A stretch of 34,852 nt of DNA from IMG/VR virus record IMGVR_UViG_3300049255_000061, positions 1 through 34,852 of that record. One strand, written 5' to 3'. Below the pieces are notes generated by a model that was not told the DNA's origin, did no database searches, and worked only from the letters and a program-made list of their open reading frames with translations. Both the position numbers and the translations under genes were made by a program. Source of the DNA: a virus. Shown here in pieces: positions 15,401 through 24,119 of the stretch. Each line of letters opens with the position of its first letter. Positions within the stretch are counted from its first letter, which is position 1.

Positions 15401-16890
15401 TGGTTGCCCGAAAAATCTACCCTGAGGCGCAAGGCAGCGCGGAGTCGATGCCGTTTCCGGCGCCGGTGAAGGGCTTGAACACGCGCGACTCCTACATCGC
15501 GCTTGGCCAGGATGAGGCCCGGGAGCTTATCAACTTCCTACCGCAGACGGGCGCTTGCACTGTGCGGCCCGGGTATTCGCCCTTTGCGACGATATCGGGC
15601 TCAAAACAGGTCAAGACGCTCGCCCGCGTCGCGATCGGCGGCACGAACAGCCTACTGGCAGCGTCAAACGGCACGCTTTGGAACGTCATAAGCGGCACGC
15701 CCGCCTCGCTTGCCACGGGCTACACCAACGATCATTGGTCGACGGCTTTCTTGGGCGGCTATCTCTTCGGCGTAAATGGCACCGACACGCCGTTTCGCTA
15801 CGACGGTTCGACGGTCTCGGCCACGGGCTTCAGCGGCCCCACGCTTACAAGCATGCGCACCATCAAGGCGGTGCAGTTCCGGCTTTGGGCGACCATCAAC
15901 AATAGTGGCGACGTTTGGTATGGCCCGCTTGAAGGTGTCACTGGGCCTTTCACGATCTTTCAAATTTCGCAGATATCCGACGGCGGATACTGCGTTGGCG
16001 TTTTCGCCTGGCAGGCTCAGAATGCGACAGTCTTCTGCATGTCGACGGGCCAGGTGCTTGTTTACCAGGGCGATCCCACCACGAACATCACTCTTGCCAC
16101 CAAATATTACGCGCCACCGCTGATCGAGCCAGATGCCGCGGTGCAAATGGGCGGCGAATTGATTTTGCTCACGACGTCCGGCCCGATTTCCATGGACCTT
16201 GTCGCGGCGGGCCTTGGCTTCGAACTCGATGCGCTTGGCGTCTGGGGCAAAATTTGGCCATCGTGGCAGACTGATTATGCCACCTATGGCGTTAATTCCG
16301 GCTGGTTCGGCAAGTTTATCAATGGCCTTTGCTATTTCAATGTAGCGACCGGCACCGCGACGACAAAGCAGTACGTGTTCAATACGCGCAACCAGGCGTG
16401 GACGACCTATCAGGGCTTGCCCATTGCCTCGCTCGAGCAGGTTGGAAACACGATCTACATCGGATCTTCGAACACCGATGGGGGCGTTTTCACTCATTCC
16501 GGCGGGCAAGACAACGGCGCCTCGATCTTTGCGCGCGGGCGTCCGGGCTTCTCCTATCTCGGCAAGCCAAACCGCAAGAAGACGTTCTCTTTGATCAAGC
16601 CCAATATTTTCACAACGGGCGCTCTGACCGTTCAAGCGCAAATGGACGTCGATTTTCAAACTTCGCCGATTACGGCACCAGCCGCTGTGATGTCGGCCGG
16701 CGGCACTTCTACGCCATGGGGCTCGGCATGGGGCTCCTCCTGGGCGATGTCGAACCTGAACAAACCACAATGGCTCGGGACCGCTGCAAGCGGCCACGCG
16801 GCCTCTGCGGTCATCCAAACGCTTTCAAGCGGAACGGATGTGCAATGGTTCTCGACCGACGCCATGACGATGATGGGGGGCGCTCTTTGA
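15400..16890 (+). CDS. Tail nozzle / packaged-DNA stabilization protein (beta-propeller type)
   Basis: A 496-residue protein starting at ATG 15400 (TAATG overlap); a longer in-frame reading to 14719 is only a shadow of the adaptor gene. The start PFPAPVKGLNTRDSYIAL and the GxxxVRPGY motif near 47-51, followed by repeated beta strands with Asn/Gly turns through the whole chain (LARVAIGGTNSLLAASNGTL; DHWSTAFLGGYLFGVNG), are typical of phage nozzle or P22 gp10-type stabilization proteins. It should form the short tube below the adaptor, keep DNA in and carry the fibres. Confidence 0.72.
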   Translation: MVARKIYPEAQGSAESMPFPAPVKGLNTRDSYIALGQDEARELINFLPQTGACTVRPGYSPFATISGSKQVKTLARVAIGGTNSLLAASNGTLWNVISGTPASLATGYTNDHWSTAFLGGYLFGVNGTDTPFRYDGSTVSATGFSGPTLTSMRTIKAVQFRLWATINNSGDVWYGPLEGVTGPFTIFQISQISDGGYCVGVFAWQAQNATVFCMSTGQVLVYQGDPTTNITLATKYYAPPLIEPDAAVQMGGELILLTTSGPISMDLVAAGLGFELDALGVWGKIWPSWQTDYATYGVNSGWFGKFINGLCYFNVATGTATTKQYVFNTRNQAWTTYQGLPIASLEQVGNTIYIGSSNTDGGVFTHSGGQDNGASIFARGRPGFSYLGKPNRKKTFSLIKPNIFTTGALTVQAQMDVDFQTSPITAPAAVMSAGGTSTPWGSAWGSSWAMSNLNKPQWLGTAASGHAASAVIQTLSSGTDVQWFSTDAMTMMGGAL

Positions 16891-17318
16891 CGCAAATCAG
16901 ACTCGTCGAAGATAAGGACGGCACAGTCGCCCGGTGGATCTTTGATTACGTCAAGTCGATCGCGATCCGCTACGACCTTTCATTGGGAGTCATCGACAGC
17001 CAGGGCACGCTCAAAGGCGGCATCATGTTTTCGGGCTACAACGGCTCCGACGTCGAAGTTCACTTTTTCGGGCCCGGCACGCTCAAGCGCCACGTGCTGG
17101 TAATGATTTTCAAGATTGCGCTTTTGCATTTCAAAGCGAACCGCATGACGGTCCGCACGCGCAAGCCTTCGATGGCGCGGGGCGTGCAAAAGCTTGGCGC
17201 GGTCTACGAGGGCAAGCACTTGCGCACCTACGGGCCTACCGACGGCGACGAACACGCCGCTCACCAATTCGTCTTCTTTCGTGAACGCATGGCCGAAATC
17301 GCTGGAGTTGCACTATGA
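16887..17318 (+). CDS. GNAT-like acetyltransferase
   Basis: A 143-residue protein starting at TTG 16887, overlapping the previous stop as TTGA, after a G-run that may serve as ribosome-binding site. The beta-strand order with GGIMFSGYNGSDVEVHFFG, a turn at PGTLKRH, then RKPSMARGVQKLGAVYEGK resembles the GNAT fold as found in small phage proteins. The acetyl-CoA loop is not textbook (R/Q-x-x-G-x-G/A is not clear). Substrate unknown; related genes often sit among phage connector genes. Confidence 0.6.
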   Translation: MTQIRLVEDKDGTVARWIFDYVKSIAIRYDLSLGVIDSQGTLKGGIMFSGYNGSDVEVHFFGPGTLKRHVLVMIFKIALLHFKANRMTVRTRKPSMARGVQKLGAVYEGKHLRTYGPTDGDEHAAHQFVFFRERMAEIAGVAL

Positions 17319-18439
17319 CGTCGCTTTTTAGCAGCGCGCCGTCCGCGCCGAATCCGTATGAGGTTGCGGCCGCCCAGACGCAATCGAATCTGACGACCGC
17401 GGACGCGCAAGCGAACCTGAACGCGATCTCGCAATATAATCCGTACGGCTCGAGCACCTTCCTCGAGAACGCAAACGGCGATCCCTACGCGCAGGTCTCG
17501 TCAATGACACCCGCGCTTGCCGATCTTCTCGGCGGGCAGGAATATATTGGCGGCGCGCTGCAGGGCACGGCGCAGGGTCTGATCGGCAATCTGCCGACCG
17601 GGGGCGTGAGCACGGATTTCGGGCCGGAAACGAATTCGGCCGAAGAGGGCGCCTTCGCGCAGAGCATGGGGCTGTTGAACCCTGAGTTTAATCTGCAGAA
17701 CCAGGCTCTCAACACAACCCTGACCGATCGCGGCATTCCCGTCGGCTCGGAGGCGTGGAACAACGCGACGTCCGGCCAGCAGCTCACACAGGACGCAGCG
17801 ACGACCAGCGCGGCAGGCGCGGCCGTGGGCGCGGGCAATGCTGAGCAGGCGCAGCTTTTTGGTGAAGGTTTGAGCGCGAACCAGCTTCCGTATCAAGAGC
17901 TCGCGCAGACTCTGGGCATGAGCCCCACGTCCGGGCTTATCTCAAGCGCGCCCGGCGCCGTCGCAACGTCGCCCACCACGATCCAGCCCACGAACGTCTC
18001 AGGCGACGTCTATCAATCCTACGCGGACCAGCTCGCGGCCTACAATCAGCAGCAAAACAACCTGACAAGCGGATTGCTTGGCGCGGCGACGCTTGGCCTT
18101 TCTCCGGCGGTTGGTGCAGGTCTCGGCTTGGGCAATTCCTCGGTATTCGGCTCCTTGCTCTCGGACGAAAACGAGAAAGAAAACCGCAGACCGGCGGATG
18201 GCGAGGACATCCTGTTCCATCTCGGCAAGCTCGACGTCGATCATTATGACTACCGGGACAGCGCCCAGCACAAATATGGCGTTCCGGAACACCGCACGGG
18301 GCCCATGGCGCAGGATTGGGCAAAGCACTTCGGCGGTGATGGCCACATGATCGATCTGGGCGACATGGCGGGCAAGATGCTCGCGGCAATCCAGGCGCTC
18401 GATGCCCGGACCTCTCACCTGGCCGAGAAGCGCGCGTAA
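17315..18439 (+). CDS. Virion protein with C-terminal S74-type intramolecular chaperone domain
   Basis: A 374-residue protein overlapping its neighbour by 4 bases (ATGA). Residues 1-240 are Ala/Gln/Asn/Gly-rich and helical. The last 90 residues (SDENEKENRR at about 283, then DYRDSAQHKYG, GPMAQDW, MIDLGDMAGKMLAAIQAL) follow the Peptidase_S74 pattern: an SD-x-x-x-KEN start, a Y/W-x-Y strand, a G-x-x-AQ-x motif and a final helix. Such domains help trimers fold and then cut themselves off. They are usual on tail spikes, so the protein is probably a structural appendage or internal protein with a self-releasing end. Confidence 0.72.
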   Translation: MTSLFSSAPSAPNPYEVAAAQTQSNLTTADAQANLNAISQYNPYGSSTFLENANGDPYAQVSSMTPALADLLGGQEYIGGALQGTAQGLIGNLPTGGVSTDFGPETNSAEEGAFAQSMGLLNPEFNLQNQALNTTLTDRGIPVGSEAWNNATSGQQLTQDAATTSAAGAAVGAGNAEQAQLFGEGLSANQLPYQELAQTLGMSPTSGLISSAPGAVATSPTTIQPTNVSGDVYQSYADQLAAYNQQQNNLTSGLLGAATLGLSPAVGAGLGLGNSSVFGSLLSDENEKENRRPADGEDILFHLGKLDVDHYDYRDSAQHKYGVPEHRTGPMAQDWAKHFGGDGHMIDLGDMAGKMLAAIQALDARTSHLAEKRA

Positions 18440-18440
18440 C

Positions 18441-20825
18441 GTGGCTGACGCATCGACGAATGCGGAAACGCCGGATAGCCAAGGCGTTCCGCCCGCATTT
18501 CTTCAGATTCCGGCTCAGCCGGCCGCACCATCGATCAATCCGGAGCGGATTGCGAGTGTTTCGACGCGCCTGGAAACCGGCGCGCGCGATCCCCTTGTCG
18601 GCGTTGGCAGCGTTGCCCATGACACCGGCGGCTCCAAGTCTTACGGCAATTTCGGGCTGAATAGCCTTCCGGGCTCTTCGGCCTGGCAATTTCAGAGCCT
18701 TTATGGGCAAGACCTTGGATTGACGGCGCAACCCGGCACGCCTCAGTTTGACGCACAATGGAAAGCGGCAGCGGCGACGGACCCCAAGAAGCTGCGATCG
18801 GCCGAACTGGATTGGTATTCGCGGACAGTTCTGCCGAAGATCGGTGCGAATTTGCAGGCTGTTGGCGTTTCGCCCGAGGCTGCGAATGACCCGCGCGTCG
18901 TATCCTATTTCGCGGATCGTTCTGTCCAGCAGGGGACGGGCTCGATCTCGGAAAGCCACAAGCACTCCGCTCGCATCAATGAGGCGTGGCAGGCATCGGG
19001 CGGCGATCCCGTGGCGTTCTTGAAGAACATGAGTCAGCGGGACCTCGCCGCTTACCAGCAAGACTTTCCGCATGCGATCGCGAGCGGTGTTTATCCCTAC
19101 AACGGCCACGTGAACCGTATCGCGGGCCGCGAGAACGCATCGCTCAATATCGGCGCGCAGCCATCGGACGGCTCCGTCGTGGGGCAAATCGTAAACGCAA
19201 TCGCTTCTCCCGTAACAAGGGCATCCAGGATGGCAGATTATCAGAACGGGCCGAGCGCAAACCCGCAATACGGCAACGGCCCGGTTGCACCCGCAAACCA
19301 CGATCTCGCGAAAGCTCTGATTTCGGGGGCGTTTTCTGAGTCGAATTCGCCCGGCAAGGGCACCATGATTGGCAAGCTCGCACAGCTCATCACCGGCATG
19401 AGCATGGAAAACCAATATAATGATGCCCAGCGGTCTTTCTTGGCGGCTGACCCCGCTCGTGGTGGCAGCGGGAATGTTCAGCAAGTGCCGCAAGCGCAGC
19501 CAGGCGGACAGCCGGGGTTTCTCTCTCAGCTCGTGCACGCCTTGACCGGCATTCCGGCACAGAAGCCAGCGCCCCCCCCCGCCCCCGCTCCTGCGCGGCC
19601 CGTACAAGTCCCTACAGCGGCCAACCCCTTCGCTGGCGTTTCCGTTGCGCCGACGCAAGCGGGCGGCGCAACGCTTCCCGGTAGCGTCACAGCGGGCGCT
19701 CCGCAGGCACCGGCACCTCAAGCAGCCCCACAGGACTCTCCCGCTCCCGCGCCTTCACAAGCTCCGGCACAAGCGCCTGTTCAGCCGCAATCTTCAGCGG
19801 CACAACCCTTTACGCTTGCCCCCGCAAATGATCCCGCAGCTGCGCGCGCCAAGATTGAGCAGACGTGGCCGCAGAACGTCATTGACTACGCGACATCGCC
19901 TCAAATGCGGCAGTACGACCCTCAGCGTTATGAGGCAGGCGTGAAAATGGCGAATGAAAAACGGGCCGCCGTTGCCGCCATAGATAACGCGCCGAATGAA
20001 AGGTTCGATTTCACTGACAGCAACGGCCTAGTCCATCACATGCAGGGCAATCAGTACAAGACCTCAACCGAATACGCTCCGCCAACTGATCCGGCCAAGA
20101 TCGCGGGCGCGAAAAAGGCCGCAGAATCTGAAGCCGAAGTCGGTCCGGAAGGCGAAAAGGCCTATGCCAAGGAAACCGGCACCTATTACGGCAAGAAGTT
20201 TAATGCGATCCAGACGAACGCTCAGACCTCAATGACGGAGCTCCCGCAATTGCGTCTCCTGCAGAAGGTCATGAACGATCCGGCTTACACCTCAGGTACA
20301 GGGGCAAACGCGCTCGAAAGGCTTTCATCGGCGGCCCGGACGATGGGGCTCGGTTCCGGCGAAACGGCCACCCTGATGCAGTTTGCCGACAAGCTGGGCA
20401 AGACCGGCGCGCTGGAGAATATTGAGGAGCTTGGAACTCAAGGCGCCGTCCGCGTGCCGACCCTGCAGCTTATCGCCAAGTCGAACTATGCTCCGGACAA
20501 TACGCCGGAAGCAAACCGCGCCGTTGTCGAAATCCGGGCGCGCACCGCAGAACGCACGCAAGAGATTGCCGACATGGCAACCGATTATGCGGCGGAGCAC
20601 GGCGGGCGTATTGATGCCGGTTTCGATAAGCTTGTGCGGCAGACCTACAAGGACAAGCCGCTCTTCACGCCTCAGGAAATCGAAGACTACAGCTCACTGT
20701 TCAGCGGCAAACAACCGGCGGTCAAGTCTGCGGCAAGCAGCGCACCGGCAGCACCCGCGCCAGCTCCAGCTTTCCCGCCGGGGGACGTTACGGCGGAAAT
20801 GCGAAGAAGGGGGCTTCTGAAATGA
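18441..20825 (+). CDS. Large virion protein with putative murein-hydrolase-like N-terminus
   Basis: A 794-residue protein starting at GTG 18441, two bases after the preceding stop. Residues 35-190 (ARDPLVGVGSVAHDTGGSKSYGNFGLN...YGQDLGLTAQPGTPQFDAQW) resemble a lysozyme-like module present in phage internal proteins, with an S-Y-G-x-x-x-L-x-S core. Residues 370-470 are a Pro/Ala/Gln-rich linker. The C-terminal 320 residues are mostly helical. Size and place match ejected internal virion proteins that open the cell wall. The hydrolase reading is inference from pattern. Confidence 0.6.
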   Translation: MADASTNAETPDSQGVPPAFLQIPAQPAAPSINPERIASVSTRLETGARDPLVGVGSVAHDTGGSKSYGNFGLNSLPGSSAWQFQSLYGQDLGLTAQPGTPQFDAQWKAAAATDPKKLRSAELDWYSRTVLPKIGANLQAVGVSPEAANDPRVVSYFADRSVQQGTGSISESHKHSARINEAWQASGGDPVAFLKNMSQRDLAAYQQDFPHAIASGVYPYNGHVNRIAGRENASLNIGAQPSDGSVVGQIVNAIASPVTRASRMADYQNGPSANPQYGNGPVAPANHDLAKALISGAFSESNSPGKGTMIGKLAQLITGMSMENQYNDAQRSFLAADPARGGSGNVQQVPQAQPGGQPGFLSQLVHALTGIPAQKPAPPPAPAPARPVQVPTAANPFAGVSVAPTQAGGATLPGSVTAGAPQAPAPQAAPQDSPAPAPSQAPAQAPVQPQSSAAQPFTLAPANDPAAARAKIEQTWPQNVIDYATSPQMRQYDPQRYEAGVKMANEKRAAVAAIDNAPNERFDFTDSNGLVHHMQGNQYKTSTEYAPPTDPAKIAGAKKAAESEAEVGPEGEKAYAKETGTYYGKKFNAIQTNAQTSMTELPQLRLLQKVMNDPAYTSGTGANALERLSSAARTMGLGSGETATLMQFADKLGKTGALENIEELGTQGAVRVPTLQLIAKSNYAPDNTPEANRAVVEIRARTAERTQEIADMATDYAAEHGGRIDAGFDKLVRQTYKDKPLFTPQEIEDYSSLFSGKQPAVKSAASSAPAAPAPAPAFPPGDVTAEMRRRGLLK

Positions 20826-21613
20826 GCGGCCTTCAGGACCTCTCTGACGCCGATTTGCAGGCGCTTTACCAGAAGCAGCAAGCCGCGCCTTCGGGTCTGC
20901 AAGCCATGTCCGATGACGATCTAAAGGCGCTCTATGAGCATCAAAACCGCTCTATCGGCGAAAAGGCTTTAGACGTTGCCAGCGATGCCGGTCAACGCAT
21001 GTGGACGGGCCTCAAGGAAACGGCGAAGAGCTTCCCGGTTATCGGCGCGCTTGTTCCTCAATCCGAGGACATGACGAAATATGAAAAGGATCACCCTACC
21101 GTCACGGCTATTAATCGCGTTGGCGGGAATGCGGCGGCCAGCATCCCGCTAACGCTTGCGGGCGCATCGGCGGGTTTGCCTTTGGGCGTTTCATCGGCAG
21201 TTGCGGGCGGCGGCGTGAATGCGGCGGATACGGCGGCGCGCGGCGGATCACCGAAAGACGTTGCCATTTCTGGCGGCATCGGCGCGGCGGCGGGCGCGCT
21301 TCCCTTTGGTCAAGTTGGAAAGGCAACAGCCGACGCCGTGGCCGGGCCTTTAAGCCGTGGCGTTTTTTGGGGCGCTGGCACCGTGGGCGGCCACATGGCG
21401 GGCATTCCTTGGCACACGGCGGCGGAAGTGGGCGGCCTTCCCGCCTTGCTCATGGGCGAAACGGAACTCAAACCGGCCATATCTTCGGTTTTGCAAAACA
21501 ACCTCTCGCCTCTTGCAAAAGTTCTCGCGTCGAAAGCGGCTCAGTCGCAAGTCTCTCCCGGCTCTACAGTTGGCGAGTTGGTGAAAGCTCTAACAAAAAA
21601 CAATATTAGGTGA
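20822..21613 (+). CDS. Putative internal virion protein with DLSDADLQALY-type repeats
   Basis: A 263-residue protein coupled by ATGA overlap. The N-terminus has two copies of a short motif: LQDLSDADLQALYQKQ (residues 4-19) and LQAMSDDDLKALYEHQ (26-41). Residues 95-200 are very Gly/Ala-rich with alternating hydrophobic stretches (ISGGIGAAAGALPFG), as in proteins that insert into membranes during ejection. It follows the large virion protein, so both may travel with the DNA into the host. Confidence 0.62.
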   Translation: MSGLQDLSDADLQALYQKQQAAPSGLQAMSDDDLKALYEHQNRSIGEKALDVASDAGQRMWTGLKETAKSFPVIGALVPQSEDMTKYEKDHPTVTAINRVGGNAAASIPLTLAGASAGLPLGVSSAVAGGGVNAADTAARGGSPKDVAISGGIGAAAGALPFGQVGKATADAVAGPLSRGVFWGAGTVGGHMAGIPWHTAAEVGGLPALLMGETELKPAISSVLQNNLSPLAKVLASKAAQSQVSPGSTVGELVKALTKNNIR

Positions 21614-21616
21614 AAA

Positions 21617-21772
21617 ATGCCAAGATCATTTTTCCTTCTAGTTGCGGTCATTGCGGCATGTTTACTTCCCGGACCGGAACGTCATAGCCTTTTGGCGCTG
21701 CTCATTATTGCGCTTATTGTGTCACCTTTCTTGCCTCAACCGTTCCGCTGGTTCTTTCGCGGCGAAAAATAA
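21617..21772 (+). CDS. Short membrane protein (51 residues)
   Basis: Starts MPRSFFLLVAVIAACLL and ends WFFRGEK. Two hydrophobic segments (about 5-17 and 24-40) are joined by a short polar PGPERH turn, so it should sit in the inner membrane as a hairpin. It starts four bases after the previous stop, and the next gene follows in 12 bases. It could be a holin or an ejection accessory, but a clearer holin precedes the endolysin at 27.4 kb, so I leave the function open. Confidence 0.6.
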   Translation: MPRSFFLLVAVIAACLLPGPERHSLLALLIIALIVSPFLPQPFRWFFRGEK

Positions 21773-21784
21773 GGAAATCCCCTC

Positions 21785-22261
21785 ATGTGCGGATCCGCAT
21801 CGTCGGGCCCCGGCTACTCGGTGGTCCAAGGCGCTCCCTTGACCTATCAAAACGGCCAGTGGGTACAAAGTGGCCAGCCCGTCAATCCGGCGGCGTCATC
21901 TGGCGCTCAGTCTGGCCTTAGCGGTTTTCTGAACAGCATCCTCGGTGGCTCTTCGCAACCGTCGGTCCCGGCCGCGCCCGCCAATCCAAATCCAAGCGGT
22001 GGCGTCACGCCCACGCCCACGAACCTCAATCCAGGGTCTGGCGGGTGGAATCCGAACACGCCGGCAGCTTCGATGCAACCGGCGTCAATCCTCTCCACGA
22101 TGGCCAGGGGAATGCAGGCCCCGGCGGGAATGCCATCTCAGAACATGGCCGGGCAGGGAAGCATGCCCGTTACGCCCGCTGGCGCGCCCATGGGCGGCTC
22201 GGGTGCAGGCGGCATGAACATCGCGGCGCTCATCAAAGCGCTTCTGGCGAAGGGGGTTTAA
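21785..22261 (+). CDS. Gly/Pro/Ser-rich virion-region protein
   Basis: A 158-residue protein with AAGGAAA before the ATG. A short N-terminal part (GPGYSVVQGAPLTYQNGQWVQ) may fold; the rest is low-complexity Pro/Asn/Gly/Ala, ending in a short helix (NIAALIKALLAKGV). This composition is common in phage linker or assembly proteins before the fibre genes. No family recognised. Confidence 0.6.
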   Translation: MCGSASSGPGYSVVQGAPLTYQNGQWVQSGQPVNPAASSGAQSGLSGFLNSILGGSSQPSVPAAPANPNPSGGVTPTPTNLNPGSGGWNPNTPAASMQPASILSTMARGMQAPAGMPSQNMAGQGSMPVTPAGAPMGGSGAGGMNIAALIKALLAKGV

Positions 22262-22262
22262 C

Positions 22263-23021
22263 ATGCCCTGGGGCGGCGGCGTATTCACGCGAACGGACGG
22301 ATCCAAAAACGGCTCGACGGTTTGGCAACAGGAGCAGGCGGCAAGCGTCGGCATCATCGCCAGTGGTCACGACATTCACGATCAAGACATCGCCGGCGGC
22401 ATCAACAATTGCGTCGCGAGGGATGGCTCGAATACGCCTACCGCCGATCTTCCGATGAACGGTTTCCAGCACACCGGCGTCGCGCAGGCAACTTCATCTG
22501 GGCAGTATATGGAGTATGCCCAGGTTAACGCCGGCTTCCAGCCGCTCAGCGCATTTCTAACCGCGCTCGCCGGCCTTACGACTGCCGCGAACGAATTCAT
22601 ATACGCGACAGGCGCCAATAGCTTCTCTCTTTCGTCCATTACCTCTTTTGCCTTGACCTTGCTCGGACTTTCGAGCGCACCGGCGGTAAAAGGCGCTCTT
22701 GAGCTGTCTCAAAGCATCACAGCGTCCGGCTCGACGCTAACGATCAACATGGCGCTTGGCTGGAACGTCGAGCTGACGCTCTCCGCAAACGTGACCAGCG
22801 TTGTCGTTCAAAATTGGCCGGCATCAGGCTCACTCGGCCGCTTGACGCTCGATATCACGTCGACCGGCTCTTACACCATGACGGGATGGCCTGGAACGAC
22901 ACGGTGGACGGGCGGCACCGCGCCCACGATTACGGCAAGCGGGAAGGACACGGTCGTTCTTACAAGCGCAGATGGCGGCACAAACTTCCGGGGCTACCTC
23001 GCTGGCCAGAGCATGAGCTAA
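22263..23021 (+). CDS. Tail fibre protein with conserved phage-fibre N-terminal module
   Basis: A 252-residue protein. The entry FTRTDGS...TVWQQEQAA...IIASGHDIHDQDIAGGIN...RDG...PTADLPMNG is a module I recall at the N-terminus of many phage fibres, where it anchors the fibre to the particle. The remaining 150 residues are beta-rich and end with a Trp/Gly/Thr-rich section like fibre tips (ITSTGSYTMTGWPGTTRW). It starts one base after the preceding stop. Confidence 0.75.
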   Translation: MPWGGGVFTRTDGSKNGSTVWQQEQAASVGIIASGHDIHDQDIAGGINNCVARDGSNTPTADLPMNGFQHTGVAQATSSGQYMEYAQVNAGFQPLSAFLTALAGLTTAANEFIYATGANSFSLSSITSFALTLLGLSSAPAVKGALELSQSITASGSTLTINMALGWNVELTLSANVTSVVVQNWPASGSLGRLTLDITSTGSYTMTGWPGTTRWTGGTAPTITASGKDTVVLTSADGGTNFRGYLAGQSMS

Positions 23022-23024
23022 GCC

Positions 23025-23792
23025 ATGGCTTATCTGAAGACGATCATTCTAACGTCCGGGACATCCTGGACGGTCCCCATGGACTGGCGTGATGACTCGA
23101 ATCTCATCGGCACCTTGGGAGCGGGCGCCGGGGCTGGGTTAGGTTATTATGACGGCGGCGGCAATGGAAATGCTTCAGACCATGGCGGCGGTGGCGGCGG
23201 CGGTGGAGCATGGTCTCAGAAGGCCAACCTCACGCTTAAGCCGGGAGCTTTGGTGACCATCAACATCGGCCAAGGTGGCGTTAGCTCTACGAACGGCGGC
23301 GATACCTGGTTCAACGGCGCTAGTCTCGCGGCGTCCTCATGTGGTGCTAAAGGCGGAACAGCGGGCAACTATAGCACAGCTGGCACTGGCGGACAGGCAT
23401 CGTCGGGTGTGGGCGACACTAAATATTCCGGCGGCAACGGATCGAACGGCAGCAATAACCTCAACGCAGGCGCGGGCGGTGGCTCAGCGGGCCCGAACGG
23501 AGGCGGCGGAAACGCTTCGAGCGTCGCATCGCCTGGTAGCGCCGACAATGGAACCGTTTCGCCGCCCTCTTCACAGGGCGCTAATGGTAACAACGGCTCC
23601 GAATTCGGGACCATCGGCTGCGGAACCGGCGCATGCGGGCAAAACGGCTCTTTCGCTACAGGTGGCACGGGCGGCTATGGCGGCGGCGCCGGCGGTGCTG
23701 GTTATAGCAACGGAACCCCCGGAAGCGGCGGAAACGGCTTTATTGTCGTTCGGTACAATCCTCTCCTACAATGCTCGGCTTTGCTGATCTAA
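23025..23792 (+). CDS. Glycine-rich tail adhesin 1
   Basis: A 255-residue protein. The N-terminus (IILTSGTSWTVPMDW) is followed by a Gly/Asn/Ser-rich body with runs such as GGGGGGGG, and ends with a beta strand (GNGFIVVRYNP). The composition matches polyglycine phage adhesins, in which glycine helices pack into a lattice that displays receptor loops. Its first 130 residues resemble those of the larger protein at 25231, including the pairs SGTSWTVP-DW and GVGDTKYSGGNG/SVGDTKYAGGNG. Confidence 0.75.
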   Translation: MAYLKTIILTSGTSWTVPMDWRDDSNLIGTLGAGAGAGLGYYDGGGNGNASDHGGGGGGGGAWSQKANLTLKPGALVTINIGQGGVSSTNGGDTWFNGASLAASSCGAKGGTAGNYSTAGTGGQASSGVGDTKYSGGNGSNGSNNLNAGAGGGSAGPNGGGGNASSVASPGSADNGTVSPPSSQGANGNNGSEFGTIGCGTGACGQNGSFATGGTGGYGGGAGGAGYSNGTPGSGGNGFIVVRYNPLLQCSALLI

Positions 23793-23808
23793 AGAAAGGT
23801 ACTTAGAT

Positions 23809-24051
23809 ATGTCTAGCCCTTATACTCGCGAGGCCATGCAGGCGCGCTTCGCGGAACTTGAAGCGAAGAAAGCAGAGATTCACGCCAAGGCGGACCCCAT
23901 CCGCGCGCAACGCGACGAAATGGTAAAGGCGCACGAAGCAGCCCGGGCCGTGCTCGATGCCCAGCTTGCTGAAGCCCAGAAAGGGCTAGGCGAAATCGAT
24001 GACGAACGCGGCCTTCTAGCGAAAGTTTTGGGCGGATACTCGATCGGTTAA
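23809..24051 (+). CDS. Short coiled-coil protein
   Basis: An 80-residue, highly charged protein (Ala/Glu/Lys/Arg) predicted as one long coiled coil from about 8 to 68, ending AKVLGGYSIG. GAAAGG lies before the ATG. It is followed by a terminator at 24075, so it ends the fibre transcript. A fibre-assembly or trimerisation helper would fit; function unknown. Confidence 0.65.
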   Translation: MSSPYTREAMQARFAELEAKKAEIHAKADPIRAQRDEMVKAHEAARAVLDAQLAEAQKGLGEIDDERGLLAKVLGGYSIG

Positions 24052-24074
24052 GCCCCGCCAAATCACTGCAATCC

Positions 24075-24098
24075 AGCGCCTTTCAGGGCGCTTTTTTT
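24075..24098 (+). terminator. Rho-independent terminator inside the fibre region
   Basis: AGCGCC (24075-24080), loop TTTCAG, GGCGCT (24087-24092), with seven T after it. It separates the first fibre group from the second, which begins at 24120, so expression of the second set depends on readthrough or a local promoter. Confidence 0.8.
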
Positions 24099-24119
24099 AT
24101 GCCTGAAAGGGGCTGACCC

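Noticed and set aside
15664-16818. 384-codon minus-strand frame across the nozzle gene
   Set aside because: Composition is that of a shadow, and it would be the only antisense gene within a tight structural operon.
17937-19721. 594-codon minus-strand reading frame across the virion-protein genes
   Set aside because: It is antisense to two well-supported plus-strand genes, is Arg/Cys-rich as expected of a GC-rich shadow frame, and lacks a start signal.
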